DNA from: CAIVAT01 sp964525995
GTDB lineage: Bacteria > Bacteroidota > Bacteroidia > Bacteroidales > FEN-979
NCBI GenBank assembly: GCA_964525995.1
Contig: CAZGIM010000021.1
Span: 1-64,000, forward strand
DNA length: 64,000 bases
Reading direction: 5' to 3'
Every line of letters starts with the position of its first letter. Positions within the stretch are counted from its first letter, which is position 1. The notes under the pieces are model-generated. The model worked only from the letters and a program-made list of their open reading frames with translations. It was not told where the DNA came from and made no database searches. Of this stretch, positions 8,601-17,348 are shown piece by piece. The translations under genes and the position numbers were made by a program.

Positions 8601-9500
8601 CAGACTGTCTTTAAAATGATAGTTGATGATATGACTACCCGTCGATAAAGCAGGAGTTGCAACGGAATCAATCAGATGAAAATACTTAACAGGAGTGGAT
8701 AAGTTGATCATTGTTGCCGAAGAAAAATCATTATCAAACCAGTATCGGTATGCGATTATTTTATTGTTGATTGCTGATGTTACCTGATCTTTCATGAAAT
8801 ACTGGGTAAGCACCGCACTCCATTCGCCCATGCTGTCCTTAAACCGAAAGTGGAGCAGATGAAAACCGACAGGAGTGGAGCTAAGATCGAGATTGGCGTT
8901 TAGGTAAAAATACTGTGACGGTGTTACATTCTGTACGATCTTATTGCCGTAACCGCCGTCTACCCAATATTCATATGCAACGATCTGTTTGGGTACAATT
9001 ACATTCTCAGGATACTTCATAAAATATTGGGTGAGCACACTGCTCCATTCACCCGTATTGTCTTTGAACCTAATGTTCAGTAAGTGAAACCCGGCACTAT
9101 ATGCGCTCAAGTCAAGAGTAGTGTTCAAGCGGTAATATTGTGAAGGAGTAACACTCTGGCTTACTCTGCTGCCATATCCGTTATCCACCCAATACTCGTA
9201 TGCCATGATCTGTTTAGCAACAGACACATTCTGAGGGTATTTCATAAAATACTGGGAGACCACACTGCTCCAGACGTTCGCGGTATCGGCAAACCGGATG
9301 TGAAGCATATGAAATCCTTCGCTGACCTGGCTTACCGGAAAGGTTGTAACAAGATGAAGGTTTTGTGTAGGAGTTATTGAAGTAACCACCTTGCCGGTAA
9401 TGTTATCGTCCACCCAGTATTCATATTTCTTAACCTTGTTCTGTGCCTGCAGAGCGCCAAAGATATGCAGCATGATGATCCATACCAGTATCTTTTTCAT
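5685..9500 (-). CDS. Giant T9SS-secreted surface protein (copy B): 4 N-terminal repeats, PKD-like, BACON
   Basis: A 1271-residue protein with a signal peptide (cut after ALQAQ, residue 20). Four approximately 75-residue repeats (about 26-315) each start YEYWVD or YRYWFD and end in a YFMK-type strand. PKD-like domains (about 320-690) follow, then a BACON domain (about 690-780, SNCPWTASSNQAWC), then two 'GAF-GxECRG' modules (about 785-890 and 1070-1180) around Trp-rich linkers, and a T9SS type A sorting domain (about 1190-1271, ending FVKKMVVR). It is predicted to be exported through the outer membrane and attached to the surface. It is a close paralogue of the 13225-17337 product, which has three N-terminal repeats. 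Ligand and function are unknown; adhesion or glycan binding is an inference from BACON and PKD-like domains. Confidence 0.9.
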   Translation of the reverse strand: MKKILVWIIMLHIFGALQAQNKVKKYEYWVDDNITGKVVTSITPTQNLHLVTTFPVSQVSEGFHMLHIRFADTANVWSSVVSQYFMKYPQNVSVAKQIMAYEYWVDNGYGSRVSQSVTPSQYYRLNTTLDLSAYSAGFHLLNIRFKDNTGEWSSVLTQYFMKYPENVIVPKQIVAYEYWVDGGYGNKIVQNVTPSQYFYLNANLDLSSTPVGFHLLHFRFKDSMGEWSAVLTQYFMKDQVTSAINNKIIAYRYWFDNDFSSATMINLSTPVKYFHLIDSVATPALSTGSHIINYHFKDSLKTFSSVVSDSFEITTCLPHPGNPIAGPTSVCPGQTGINYYSAPIGNATGYQWTLPQGFFIIAGGNTNSITVSCTSGALSGAIKVRGTNSCGTGPESPPLNVSVNPLPAPTITGQTVACVNTTGIIYSTEVGMSFYNWSVSSGGIITSGSGTPAITVTWTSLGSQTVSVSYLHPNGCGTGTATKSVTVQPLPTVNPITNQNYCNGEATPSVSVTGPVAGTTFTWTNSNPSIGLPSSGSGDIPGFVAINTGTTPSIALITITPAANGCTGPDLTFTIVVNPTPIVTTVVNQNYYNGDVAPVTYLSGPVSGTGFSWINNNVSIGLQATGSGNVPGFIATNTGAAAVSATVTITPIASGCTGPNSSYVITVYPTQVICTLSVTPASQVVPASPEGLVSYTVVSNCPWTASSNQAWCTVTPTGNGNGTIEANYTVNTLQTARTATITVTVSGADPVQVAIIQKAAGPCEPSWQPVQNQQYSMHVIANLYLSSVLSINPYDAVGAFVGQECRGMAHPVPSMNGIVFLTITSNIQSGEAVTFKAWKSASCEECPIAETITFIDPSEIGTLTDPFELHCGLIELCIDFGAGYTWFSVNVNPGSMALDPLFSGLNVCENDRIIGQQAFAVYYSGHWVGSLKTINPAAMYKLKLCAQQKWCVVGQPVPMLPITIGSGYPWIGYLPQVDLPINTALGGIIPAPVMNDRMEAQTTFSVYTGSQWVGSLTTLKKGKGYIISLSNSSVLNYPTGFDQSVPEPASEDNTRFTLSPTGDYPGLNPKYTMQIIAAIALSGNIRATDPGDIVYVYSGDECRGMASPVPGLDGHIFLSVGSDIENGDQLRFRVYLSKEKTMYEVNNRMEFSSLSESGTIESPYELKIAGANIIPINQNDSDGFQIGEIYPNPSETLSYLDFTIGRPGHVSAVVVNSIGINSGIVLNDEMKPGKYTLKIDTKDLIPGMYTLRITYTDDRVQRYFVKKMVVR

Positions 9501-9554
9501 TTCCTTTGGGTTTAGGTCGTAATGAAACCTTTCGTATTATATACCAAATCGGGT

Positions 9555-10592
9555 CTACCGGTCCTGGGCTGAGACTTTCATATCGACCGACAGATTACCG
9601 GTAGGGCTGACTACTGTACCGATGTTTTTACTGCCGATATGTGGATTAAAGGGCATGGCAGCCTCTTTATATGGGTATAACGTTCCATAAATTCCAAGAT
9701 CGGTGCCGTCGGTGCCATAATTTTTAGCAGGGCTTGAAGATAGTAAGTGATAGTTATTGGCATAGGAAAAGTTCGTGGTGGTGGCGTTTACAAAAGTGTT
9801 CACGGCCATTTGATCCGAAAGATTATTGTTGCAGACGTTGGTCGATCCGCAGTTATAATTTCCTCCCCCCAGAATGCTTGTGGTACAAAAAAGATTGTTG
9901 TTGTACACGGAATTGCTCCCCAAGGAAATCGTATATGAAGTGCTCGCAATGATGATATTATTGTTGATAATACTGTTGTCAACATTAAGTGAGGAACTGC
10001 AATAGAAAATATTATTATTGAAGACAGCCGGGGATGAATAATATAATCCTGACCTGAAAATATTTTTTTCAAACAGAATGGATGAGACTTCCCCATACAC
10101 TGATGGATCAATGACATTTTCACGAACGATGATCCCCTGAGACGTTGATGTACCACTGTAATTCAGGTACAACGATACGATATAACATCGTTCTATACGG
10201 TAGTTGTTTACAGTCTGGTTATTGGCAGTAGTCCCGAATGATATACTATTCAACTTACATCCGCTGATGGAACCGTTGTCGGCGCCGGTAATCAAGGTAA
10301 TATAACTGACAATGGTTGGATTTGTGGCTATGGTAGAATCGGGATAATGACCCGCTCCCACGATAGTCAGTTTTTTATTAATGATTACCTGTGATGCAGG
10401 ATTAATGCCGCCTCCCGGTAAATAGATCGTATCCCCGGCTGCCGCTGCAGTGACCGCGGCCGTAAGATCTCCGTAAAATGCAGCATTCCCGTTGTGCATG
10501 ACGGTTATTTTTGACACCTGTCCCATCGTCGCTTGCGCGAAAATCATAACGAATAATGCCATGAGGCATGTTAGTTTGAATTCGATTTTCAT
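9555..10592 (-). CDS. Secreted right-handed parallel beta-helix protein (copy B)
   Basis: A 345-residue protein with a signal peptide (about 1-25, ending ATMGQ). The body contains regular Asn-rich coils such as ENVIDPS, EKNIF, NNNIFY and NNNLF, typical of pectate-lyase/DUF1565-like beta-helices. It starts with a 'HNGNAAFYGDLTAAVTAAAA GDTIYLPGG' type segment that is standard at the entrance of such helices. No T9SS sorting domain is seen. It is a paralogue of the 17349-18401 product, and each is followed by a giant T9SS protein, so the pair may work together at the surface. No catalytic residues of a polysaccharide lyase can be assigned. Confidence 0.85.
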   Translation of the reverse strand: MKIEFKLTCLMALFVMIFAQATMGQVSKITVMHNGNAAFYGDLTAAVTAAAAGDTIYLPGGGINPASQVIINKKLTIVGAGHYPDSTIATNPTIVSYITLITGADNGSISGCKLNSISFGTTANNQTVNNYRIERCYIVSLYLNYSGTSTSQGIIVRENVIDPSVYGEVSSILFEKNIFRSGLYYSSPAVFNNNIFYCSSSLNVDNSIINNNIIIASTSYTISLGSNSVYNNNLFCTTSILGGGNYNCGSTNVCNNNLSDQMAVNTFVNATTTNFSYANNYHLLSSSPAKNYGTDGTDLGIYGTLYPYKEAAMPFNPHIGSKNIGTVVSPTGNLSVDMKVSAQDR

Positions 10593-10619
10593 GATTTTGA
10601 GTTTTTCACCGATTTAAAT

Positions 10620-13205
10620 CTAAAGAACAATCATTTTCAATGTTTTAATCCAGCCGTCACGATTGACGCAAATGAGGTAAATGCCCGGCGACTGATCCTG
10701 CAATGAAACCTCAAGTATACCTGTGTTTTGTGATCGCCGCGTAAACACCTCTCTACCGTTCATATTCAATATCCTAACTGTTGTCCATTCATCGGGTACC
10801 GGATTCGAAAATTCTACCAGGAACCTTCCCTCGGAAGGATTCGGATAAATTCTGACCCATTTGTCGGCGCCACCGGTCAGCGCATCATTCTCCTGTTCTC
10901 CTGCCGTTCTGATGGGTGAGTAGGAATATGAATTGCAATACATTCCGGTGGTAGTGATGGACCCTGAAAGGAATCCTCCCGGGGACACCGTGACTCCGGG
11001 CAAGAGTCGTATTTTTTCACCGGCGATGAAACGGGCAACTCCGCCGGGTTGAACGGTAAATGAGGTTCCGTTACCCGCTACTGTGATGGTCTGATAGGCA
11101 TTAAAACACCGGTTTTGTCCATCTAAAATGTTAATTCCATACACTGAAAGGCTATTTTGGATCAGGTATGTGATGATGAACGGATCGGTCATGGTACCCA
11201 GTTCACCCGAATTCTGAAAGGTAACGATCTCATTTGCATCGACAATTTCATCGGTGTTATGCAGATAGATTTTAAATGTAATAGCCTCGCCCGACTCTGT
11301 ATTTGATCCTACACTGAGGAACAAAACACCTCCAAGAGATGGAATGGGGCTGGCCACACCCCGGCACTCTGAACCGGCAAAGGCTCCGACTACATCCAAT
11401 GAATCAAGGGAATATATGCCCTGGGCGATCTCAATTTTCCCGATCACACTCATGTTGTACCTTGGGTTAATCAGAGGGTTCCAATTGGGTGGTCCGATTA
11501 TTCCGGCCTGTGTAATATCAATCGTTACGGGGGGCACTCCCGGCGAAGCAATAGTTATGGTAGCTGTTCGTGTTGCGCTTGATGTATTGGCCGAACAAGT
11601 AACCGTGAAGGTGCCGGAACCAACCCCCGTGGCGGGCGAAAGTACGCACCAGATTTGGTCGCCCTCAGCCGTCCAGTCACATCCATCGGTAGCGGAAACT
11701 GTAAAAGAAAAGGAGCTACCGGGAGAAGGAAATTGATGAAATGACGGCAAAACCGATAAAGTACACGACGGGCCGCCATATGTGAAAATATAGGGATTAT
11801 CCAGGGTTCCTACTTCAGAATAACTCTGAAAAACAAGCGTCTGGTTTGCGTCGTATATCTGATTTTCCGAAGCCAAGAAAATCTTGAATGTGATTTGTTC
11901 GCCCGAGATTTGATCGGAACCGATCGAAAGAAATAAAAGTCCATTCATTCCGGCAACAGGAGAAGCAACTCCACGACACTCTGAACCGGCAAAAGCGCCT
12001 ACGAGGTCGTTTTCATTCAATGAAAAGCCTCCACCCGAAAGCTGGATTTTTCCGACAACGCTCATCGAATATTGAAGATTTGGCTCCGGGCCCCAGTTTG
12101 GCTGCGAAGGTGCAGCTGCCTGTGTAACGGTGAAAACAAAAGGAGTAGGAACTTCGGGTCCGGCTATGTAAACATTTGCCGTCCGTTGAGTATTGGTCGG
12201 ATTTTGAATGAATGTTACGTTGAGTAACGCATTCCCGGATCCAAAAACAGGTAACACGGTGAGCCATTCGGCATCATCGGCAACCACCCAGTCGGTATTG
12301 GCGGTAACGCTGAAAACCGTTGATCCGGCAGTATAGGGGACAGATTGATTGAGCGGACTGACCGTGATGAACGGGCTGTCGGCAACCTGAAAATTGAACC
12401 GGAAATTACTGGGATAGGAATAATGTTGTTTGTTTCTGACTACCAGTACGGTATCATTGCCCGGCGTTCCGATCTGTGCCGAAAAAGTCACCAGTGTTGA
12501 GTCGGTCAGCATCAGAGTAAAAATGGCAGGCTGAATATTGAACCAGGGTTGCGGAACATATTCGAAATGATTTACACTCATCGAATCAAAATAGTAATAT
12601 TGATTATCGTCATCCCAGTAAAAATATGCCGGACTTTTACACCAGTAAGAGTATTCGTAGGGTTCGTTAACGTAAATTTGTTCGTTGAAGTTATAAAGAT
12701 TTTGCGCCGGGGAAGTGGTTACAGTCAGGGTCAGGGTCATATCTGACCAATTACCATTCTGATCGTTAATAACGGTTGTGTATATGCCTGGTGTAACGGG
12801 AGCCGTGAATATAAAATCGACCTTAGTGGCAATGCCATCGGCATAGTCGGTAAACTGGGCGGGTGATATTTCAAGCCAGTCGACCGGAGGATTCTCAACC
12901 AGGGAGGCCGACAAGGCATATCCATTTGTTCCAGTCGCCCAATAGTATAACGATCCCGTAAAGGAATTTCCAGGAGTCAGTTCAACGTCGTAGAAATCGA
13001 TCCCTGAAGAATGATCGGAGAAAGAGGTCAGGACTAATGCATTTCCTTGTATATCTATGGTCCCGAACCCCGTTCGTTGTTGCAGGGTGTCGGAGAGCAT
13101 TCGTTCCGGTGTTTCAACCAGGGCGAAATTAATATTGTCATCGGGATATGCGGCGACTCCGACGAAGAAAAAAAATAGCAACAGCATGCATGAAAACGGT
13201 TTCAT
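10620..13205 (-). CDS. T9SS-secreted surface protein with BACON and ECRG modules
   Basis: About 861 residues from the ATG at 13205, chosen because it gives a compact signal peptide (MKPFSCMLLLFFFFVGVAAY); an in-frame ATG at 13235 would overlap the previous gene by 11 bp. After an all-beta N-terminal region come BACON-type domains (WVVADDAEWLTVLP; CDWTAEGDQIWCVLSP), each followed by a 'GAFAGSECRGVASPV' module (two copies). Then comes a beta-solenoid tail (GEKIRLLPGVTVSPGGFLSG) and a T9SS sorting domain (YPNPSEGRF ... LKMIVL). It lacks the YWVD repeats of its neighbours but shares their modules, suggesting one joint surface apparatus. It sits between the two copies of the beta-helix/giant pair. 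Confidence 0.88.
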   Translation of the reverse strand: MKPFSCMLLLFFFFVGVAAYPDDNINFALVETPERMLSDTLQQRTGFGTIDIQGNALVLTSFSDHSSGIDFYDVELTPGNSFTGSLYYWATGTNGYALSASLVENPPVDWLEISPAQFTDYADGIATKVDFIFTAPVTPGIYTTVINDQNGNWSDMTLTLTVTTSPAQNLYNFNEQIYVNEPYEYSYWCKSPAYFYWDDDNQYYYFDSMSVNHFEYVPQPWFNIQPAIFTLMLTDSTLVTFSAQIGTPGNDTVLVVRNKQHYSYPSNFRFNFQVADSPFITVSPLNQSVPYTAGSTVFSVTANTDWVVADDAEWLTVLPVFGSGNALLNVTFIQNPTNTQRTANVYIAGPEVPTPFVFTVTQAAAPSQPNWGPEPNLQYSMSVVGKIQLSGGGFSLNENDLVGAFAGSECRGVASPVAGMNGLLFLSIGSDQISGEQITFKIFLASENQIYDANQTLVFQSYSEVGTLDNPYIFTYGGPSCTLSVLPSFHQFPSPGSSFSFTVSATDGCDWTAEGDQIWCVLSPATGVGSGTFTVTCSANTSSATRTATITIASPGVPPVTIDITQAGIIGPPNWNPLINPRYNMSVIGKIEIAQGIYSLDSLDVVGAFAGSECRGVASPIPSLGGVLFLSVGSNTESGEAITFKIYLHNTDEIVDANEIVTFQNSGELGTMTDPFIITYLIQNSLSVYGINILDGQNRCFNAYQTITVAGNGTSFTVQPGGVARFIAGEKIRLLPGVTVSPGGFLSGSITTTGMYCNSYSYSPIRTAGEQENDALTGGADKWVRIYPNPSEGRFLVEFSNPVPDEWTTVRILNMNGREVFTRRSQNTGILEVSLQDQSPGIYLICVNRDGWIKTLKMIVL

Positions 13206-13224
13206 CGCCAAATTTTTAAGTGAA

Positions 13225-16200
13225 TCACCAGACAATCATTTTTTTCGCGTAAATCCTTTGGACACGCTCATCTGTGTATGTGATCCTGAGCGTGTACATG
13301 CCGGGGATGAGGTCCTTCGCATCAAGATTAAGCGTATATTTTCCGGGATTTAATTCACCATCCATCACTAAACCCTTGATCACCCCGATATTGTCAAGAA
13401 TAACAGCGGAGATATGGCAGGGCCTTACAACCGTGATGTCAAGAGAGGATAAAGCATCGAAGGGATTGGGATATATTTCGCCAATCTGAAGTTCATCGTT
13501 CCCGGCCTGAATGATCGGAACGGCATTGGCTCCGGCCAGGTCAAGTTCATAGGGCGCTTCCATGTTCCCGGTTTCAAGCTGCGAAGAAAATTCCAGGGTA
13601 TTTTTTATTTCAAATAATGTATTGTCCTGAGCAAGAAAAACCTTGAATATCAATCTTTCGCCCGATTCATTATCGGAACCGACTGTCAAAAATATCTTTC
13701 CATCCAGGCCCGGAACCGGTCCTGCCATCCCCCGGCATTCGTTGCCGCAATAGACATAGACAACATCTTCAGGATCGGTCGACAATAACTCACCGGCCTT
13801 TGTGACTGTAGCAATGATCTGCATGTTGTACTGAGGGTTGACCCTGGGATAATCGCCCGTGGGTGAAAACGCCATTGCGGGGGTTTCACCAGGTTCTACG
13901 GGTACCTGATTATCAAATCCGGTGGGATAGGTGAGGGTTGAAGGGTTGGCAAGGTGAATGACGTATCCTTTCCCCTTTTGCAGAGTCGGAAGGCTTCCTA
14001 CCCATTGGCTTCCGTTATTGACGGCAAAGGAGGTCTGCGCGTTAAACCGGTCGTTGAGAACGGGGGCCGGTACAATACCAGTCAGGGCTGTATTGATGGG
14101 CAGATCGCTCTGTGGCAGATAACCGATCCAGGGATAGCCGCTTCCGATGGAAATGGGAACGATTGGCACCGGGGCCCCGACTTTGCACCAGGTTTGTGAG
14201 GTGCATAATTTTAGTTTGTACATCGCAGTCGGACTGATGGCGGTAAGCGACCCAACCCATTGGTTTCCGTAATAGGTGGCAAAGGTTTGCTGGCCGATGA
14301 TCCGGTCATTCTCACAGGCATTCAGGTTATCGAACAAAGAGTTCAAGGCCATGGCCCCGGGATCAATATTGACCGAAAACCAGGTATATCCAGCCCCGAA
14401 ATTGATGCACAGTTGCACCGATCCGCAATGGAAAGCAAATGGATCGGTAAATGTGCCGATTTCCGATTGATCGACAAAGGGTAATGTTTCCGCTATCGGG
14501 CACTCCTCGCAGGTGGCCGACTTCCAGGCTTTGAAGGTCACGGTTTCACCTGAGGCAACATTCGAGGTGATGGTCAGGAAGATCAGGCCATTCATTGCCG
14601 GTACCGGGTAAGCAATACCCCTGCATTCCTGTCCGACAAAAGCGCCAACCGCATCGCCGTCATTGGTAGTCAGAACGTTGGAGATATACAGGTTCGCAAG
14701 CACATTCATGGAATATTGCTGATTTTGAACGGGCTGCCATGGTGGCGAACACGGAGACGCTGCCTCCTGGGTTACTGTGACCAGTATCGGATTCGTTCCA
14801 GGAACGGTAACGGTGATGGTGGCCACACGCGGACTGGTGGTGGTATTAACGGCATAATTCGCGTTAATTGTACCGTTCCCCGATCCCGATGGGGCTACCG
14901 TACACCATGTTTGGTTGCTCGAGGCTGTCCAGTCGCAGTTGGTGGTCACATTGAAGGTGGTCGACCCGGTTGGAGTTGCTGCAACATTCTGGTTTGAAGG
15001 GGTCACGCTAAGCGTACAGGGCATGGCTGCCTGGGTTACCTTAACCATTACCGGATTGGCTCCCGGGACAGTAACGGTGATGGTGGCCGTGCGCGGAGTT
15101 GGCAAGGTATTAGCCAAGTAATTAGCGCTGACATATCCATTCCCGGATCCTGTAGGGGTTATCACCATACACCACGTCTGATTACTGGTCGCTGTCCAGG
15201 AACAATTCGAAACAACATTGTAACTGACCGATCCTCCGGGAGAGGCTACGACATTCTGGTTTGAGGGGGTCACAGCAAGTGTACAGGTAACAGTGGATGG
15301 ATTAACCGTGATAGTGTATATCTGAGAAATCCCCAGACATCCGTTAGCGGATGGTACAATTGTGACAGTTGCGACGGCTGGAACAGAGCTGACATTTGTG
15401 GCAAGAAATCCAGGAATATTGCCAGTTCCACTTGCTCCCAATCCAATGGAGGGATTACTGTTGAGCCAATTGAAACTTGTGCCGGTAACAGGTCCTGATA
15501 ATGGTGTCATTGGCGCCAGGTCGCCATTTATATATACCTGATTAGTTATTGAATAAACCGATGGAGTGGGATTTACCATAATGGTATACGATGATACCGG
15601 CCCAATACAACCATTGGCAGTTGGAGTGACGGTAACAAGAGCGAAAACAGTCGAAGCGCCTGTATTTGTGGTAAGAAATCCTGGCACATTACCGGTGCCG
15701 CTCGCCGCTAATCCAATCGACGGATTACTGTTAATCCAGGTATAAACTGTTCCCGGTACCGGCCCACTTAATGTTGTAGATGATGCCAATTCTTGATTAC
15801 AATAGGTCTGACTACTGATAAAGTTAACTGACGGCAGTGGTTTTACCAATACTGATTTAATGGTTGGATTGATGGCGGCACATCCGTTTGAACTCAAATA
15901 ATTAACTGTAATTGTATGAGTTCCCGGAAGAGCCCAATTAACTGTTATTTGATATGTCCCTACGCCGGAGGTAATAACTCCTCCTGGGGAGATAATCCAA
16001 TTATATCCGGTCATTCCGGATTCGGTGGTATATACAACGCCCATTGTATTCTCACAAACTTCTGAAACACCTGTTATGGTAGGAACAGGTAATACATTTA
16101 CAGTTATTGTTTTAACGGTTGAATTTGCCGCACGACATCCTGTTGAACTCGTATAATTGACACTTACAGTATGTTGGCCGGGGGTATGCCAGGTTACAGT

Positions 16201-17337
16201 AATACTGCTTGTTCCGGCCCCGGTATTTATTGTTCCTCCGGCCGACACCGACCAGGAATAATTCGACATCCCTGATTCGGTTGAATAAACATTTCCAGGA
16301 ATCCCGATGCATGCTGAAGATTGCCCTAACAAACCGGGGACAGGCAGCGGGTTTACCATGACATTAAGTGGCTGAGAATTTGATCCAACCCCGCAACTAT
16401 TTACACCTTTTACCTTGATCGAACCCGAAACAGCATTGGAAGTAAATGTAACTGTGATCGAATTGGTATTACTCCCGGAAGTAATTGCAACACCGGAGGG
16501 AACTGACCAAATATAACTAACCGCATTCTTTATTGGGGGACTGTAATAACTGACTCCCTCCTGGCCAACGCAAACCGATGACGGACCAACAATTGGTTTT
16601 CCCTGATGCGGTAAGCATGAAGTAACTGAAAATAATCCATTGACGACACTGCTATAAGTTCGGAGGCTGTCTTTGAAAATGTAGTTTATGGAATGAAGAC
16701 CTATAGTTAAAAATGGGGTTTCTACAGAATCTATCAAAGTAAGGTACCGGACATGCTGTGGTAATTCAATAGTCTCAGCGGAGGTAAAATTATCGTCAAA
16801 CCAATATTTGTAGGCAACATTTTTGTTGGTATCCTCAGTGATGTTTTTATACTTCATAAAAAACTGGGTAATGACGCCACTCCATTGGCCGGAATTGTCT
16901 TTAAAACGCATATTCAGCAAATGAAACCCGAGTGAACTGGAACTCAGGTTAAGGTTCGAATTAAGCTGATATGGTTGAGAAGGAATCACATTCAGGAGCG
17001 TTTTTCCGGCATAATTATCATCAACCCAGTATTCATAGGCCACTACTTGTTTATTAACAGAGGCGTTTTGCGGGTATTTCATAAAAAATTGTGTCAGAAC
17101 GCCACTCCACACATTCTGGCTATCAGCGAACCGTAGGTTGAGTACATGAAAACCATCACTGACCTGACTCAGCGGGAGGTTAGCATTAAGAGTAAAGGTT
17201 TGTACAGGAGTAATTGACGTGACTACCTTTCCGGACACGTTATCGTCGACCCAATACTCATACATTTTTATATTATTCTGTGCCTGTACCACATAGAAAA
17301 TATGCAGCAGCATGAACCATAACAAAATCTTTTTCAT
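13225..17337 (-). CDS. Giant T9SS-secreted surface protein (copy A): 3 N-terminal repeats, PKD-like, two BACON
   Basis: A 1370-residue paralogue of the 5685-9500 product. A signal peptide (to Gln20) is followed by three approximately 75-residue repeats (YEYWVDD at about 27 and 102, YKYWFDD at about 177), more PKD-like domains than copy B, and two tandem BACON domains (SNCSWTATSNQTWC and TNCDWTASSNQTWC, coding region about 14760-15290). Two 'ECRG' modules and a T9SS sorting domain (GEIYPNPFDALSS ... YAKKMIVW) complete it. Both copies share near-identical Trp-rich linker blocks such as GSGYPWIGYLPQ. Copy A begins 11 bp after the beta-helix gene, so the two are co-transcribed. Repeat and domain number differences show that the copies have diverged by internal duplication or loss. 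Confidence 0.9.
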   Translation of the reverse strand: MKKILLWFMLLHIFYVVQAQNNIKMYEYWVDDNVSGKVVTSITPVQTFTLNANLPLSQVSDGFHVLNLRFADSQNVWSGVLTQFFMKYPQNASVNKQVVAYEYWVDDNYAGKTLLNVIPSQPYQLNSNLNLSSSSLGFHLLNMRFKDNSGQWSGVITQFFMKYKNITEDTNKNVAYKYWFDDNFTSAETIELPQHVRYLTLIDSVETPFLTIGLHSINYIFKDSLRTYSSVVNGLFSVTSCLPHQGKPIVGPSSVCVGQEGVSYYSPPIKNAVSYIWSVPSGVAITSGSNTNSITVTFTSNAVSGSIKVKGVNSCGVGSNSQPLNVMVNPLPVPGLLGQSSACIGIPGNVYSTESGMSNYSWSVSAGGTINTGAGTSSITVTWHTPGQHTVSVNYTSSTGCRAANSTVKTITVNVLPVPTITGVSEVCENTMGVVYTTESGMTGYNWIISPGGVITSGVGTYQITVNWALPGTHTITVNYLSSNGCAAINPTIKSVLVKPLPSVNFISSQTYCNQELASSTTLSGPVPGTVYTWINSNPSIGLAASGTGNVPGFLTTNTGASTVFALVTVTPTANGCIGPVSSYTIMVNPTPSVYSITNQVYINGDLAPMTPLSGPVTGTSFNWLNSNPSIGLGASGTGNIPGFLATNVSSVPAVATVTIVPSANGCLGISQIYTITVNPSTVTCTLAVTPSNQNVVASPGGSVSYNVVSNCSWTATSNQTWCMVITPTGSGNGYVSANYLANTLPTPRTATITVTVPGANPVMVKVTQAAMPCTLSVTPSNQNVAATPTGSTTFNVTTNCDWTASSNQTWCTVAPSGSGNGTINANYAVNTTTSPRVATITVTVPGTNPILVTVTQEAASPCSPPWQPVQNQQYSMNVLANLYISNVLTTNDGDAVGAFVGQECRGIAYPVPAMNGLIFLTITSNVASGETVTFKAWKSATCEECPIAETLPFVDQSEIGTFTDPFAFHCGSVQLCINFGAGYTWFSVNIDPGAMALNSLFDNLNACENDRIIGQQTFATYYGNQWVGSLTAISPTAMYKLKLCTSQTWCKVGAPVPIVPISIGSGYPWIGYLPQSDLPINTALTGIVPAPVLNDRFNAQTSFAVNNGSQWVGSLPTLQKGKGYVIHLANPSTLTYPTGFDNQVPVEPGETPAMAFSPTGDYPRVNPQYNMQIIATVTKAGELLSTDPEDVVYVYCGNECRGMAGPVPGLDGKIFLTVGSDNESGERLIFKVFLAQDNTLFEIKNTLEFSSQLETGNMEAPYELDLAGANAVPIIQAGNDELQIGEIYPNPFDALSSLDITVVRPCHISAVILDNIGVIKGLVMDGELNPGKYTLNLDAKDLIPGMYTLRITYTDERVQRIYAKKMIVW

Positions 17338-17348
17338 GGCTTTGGCAT

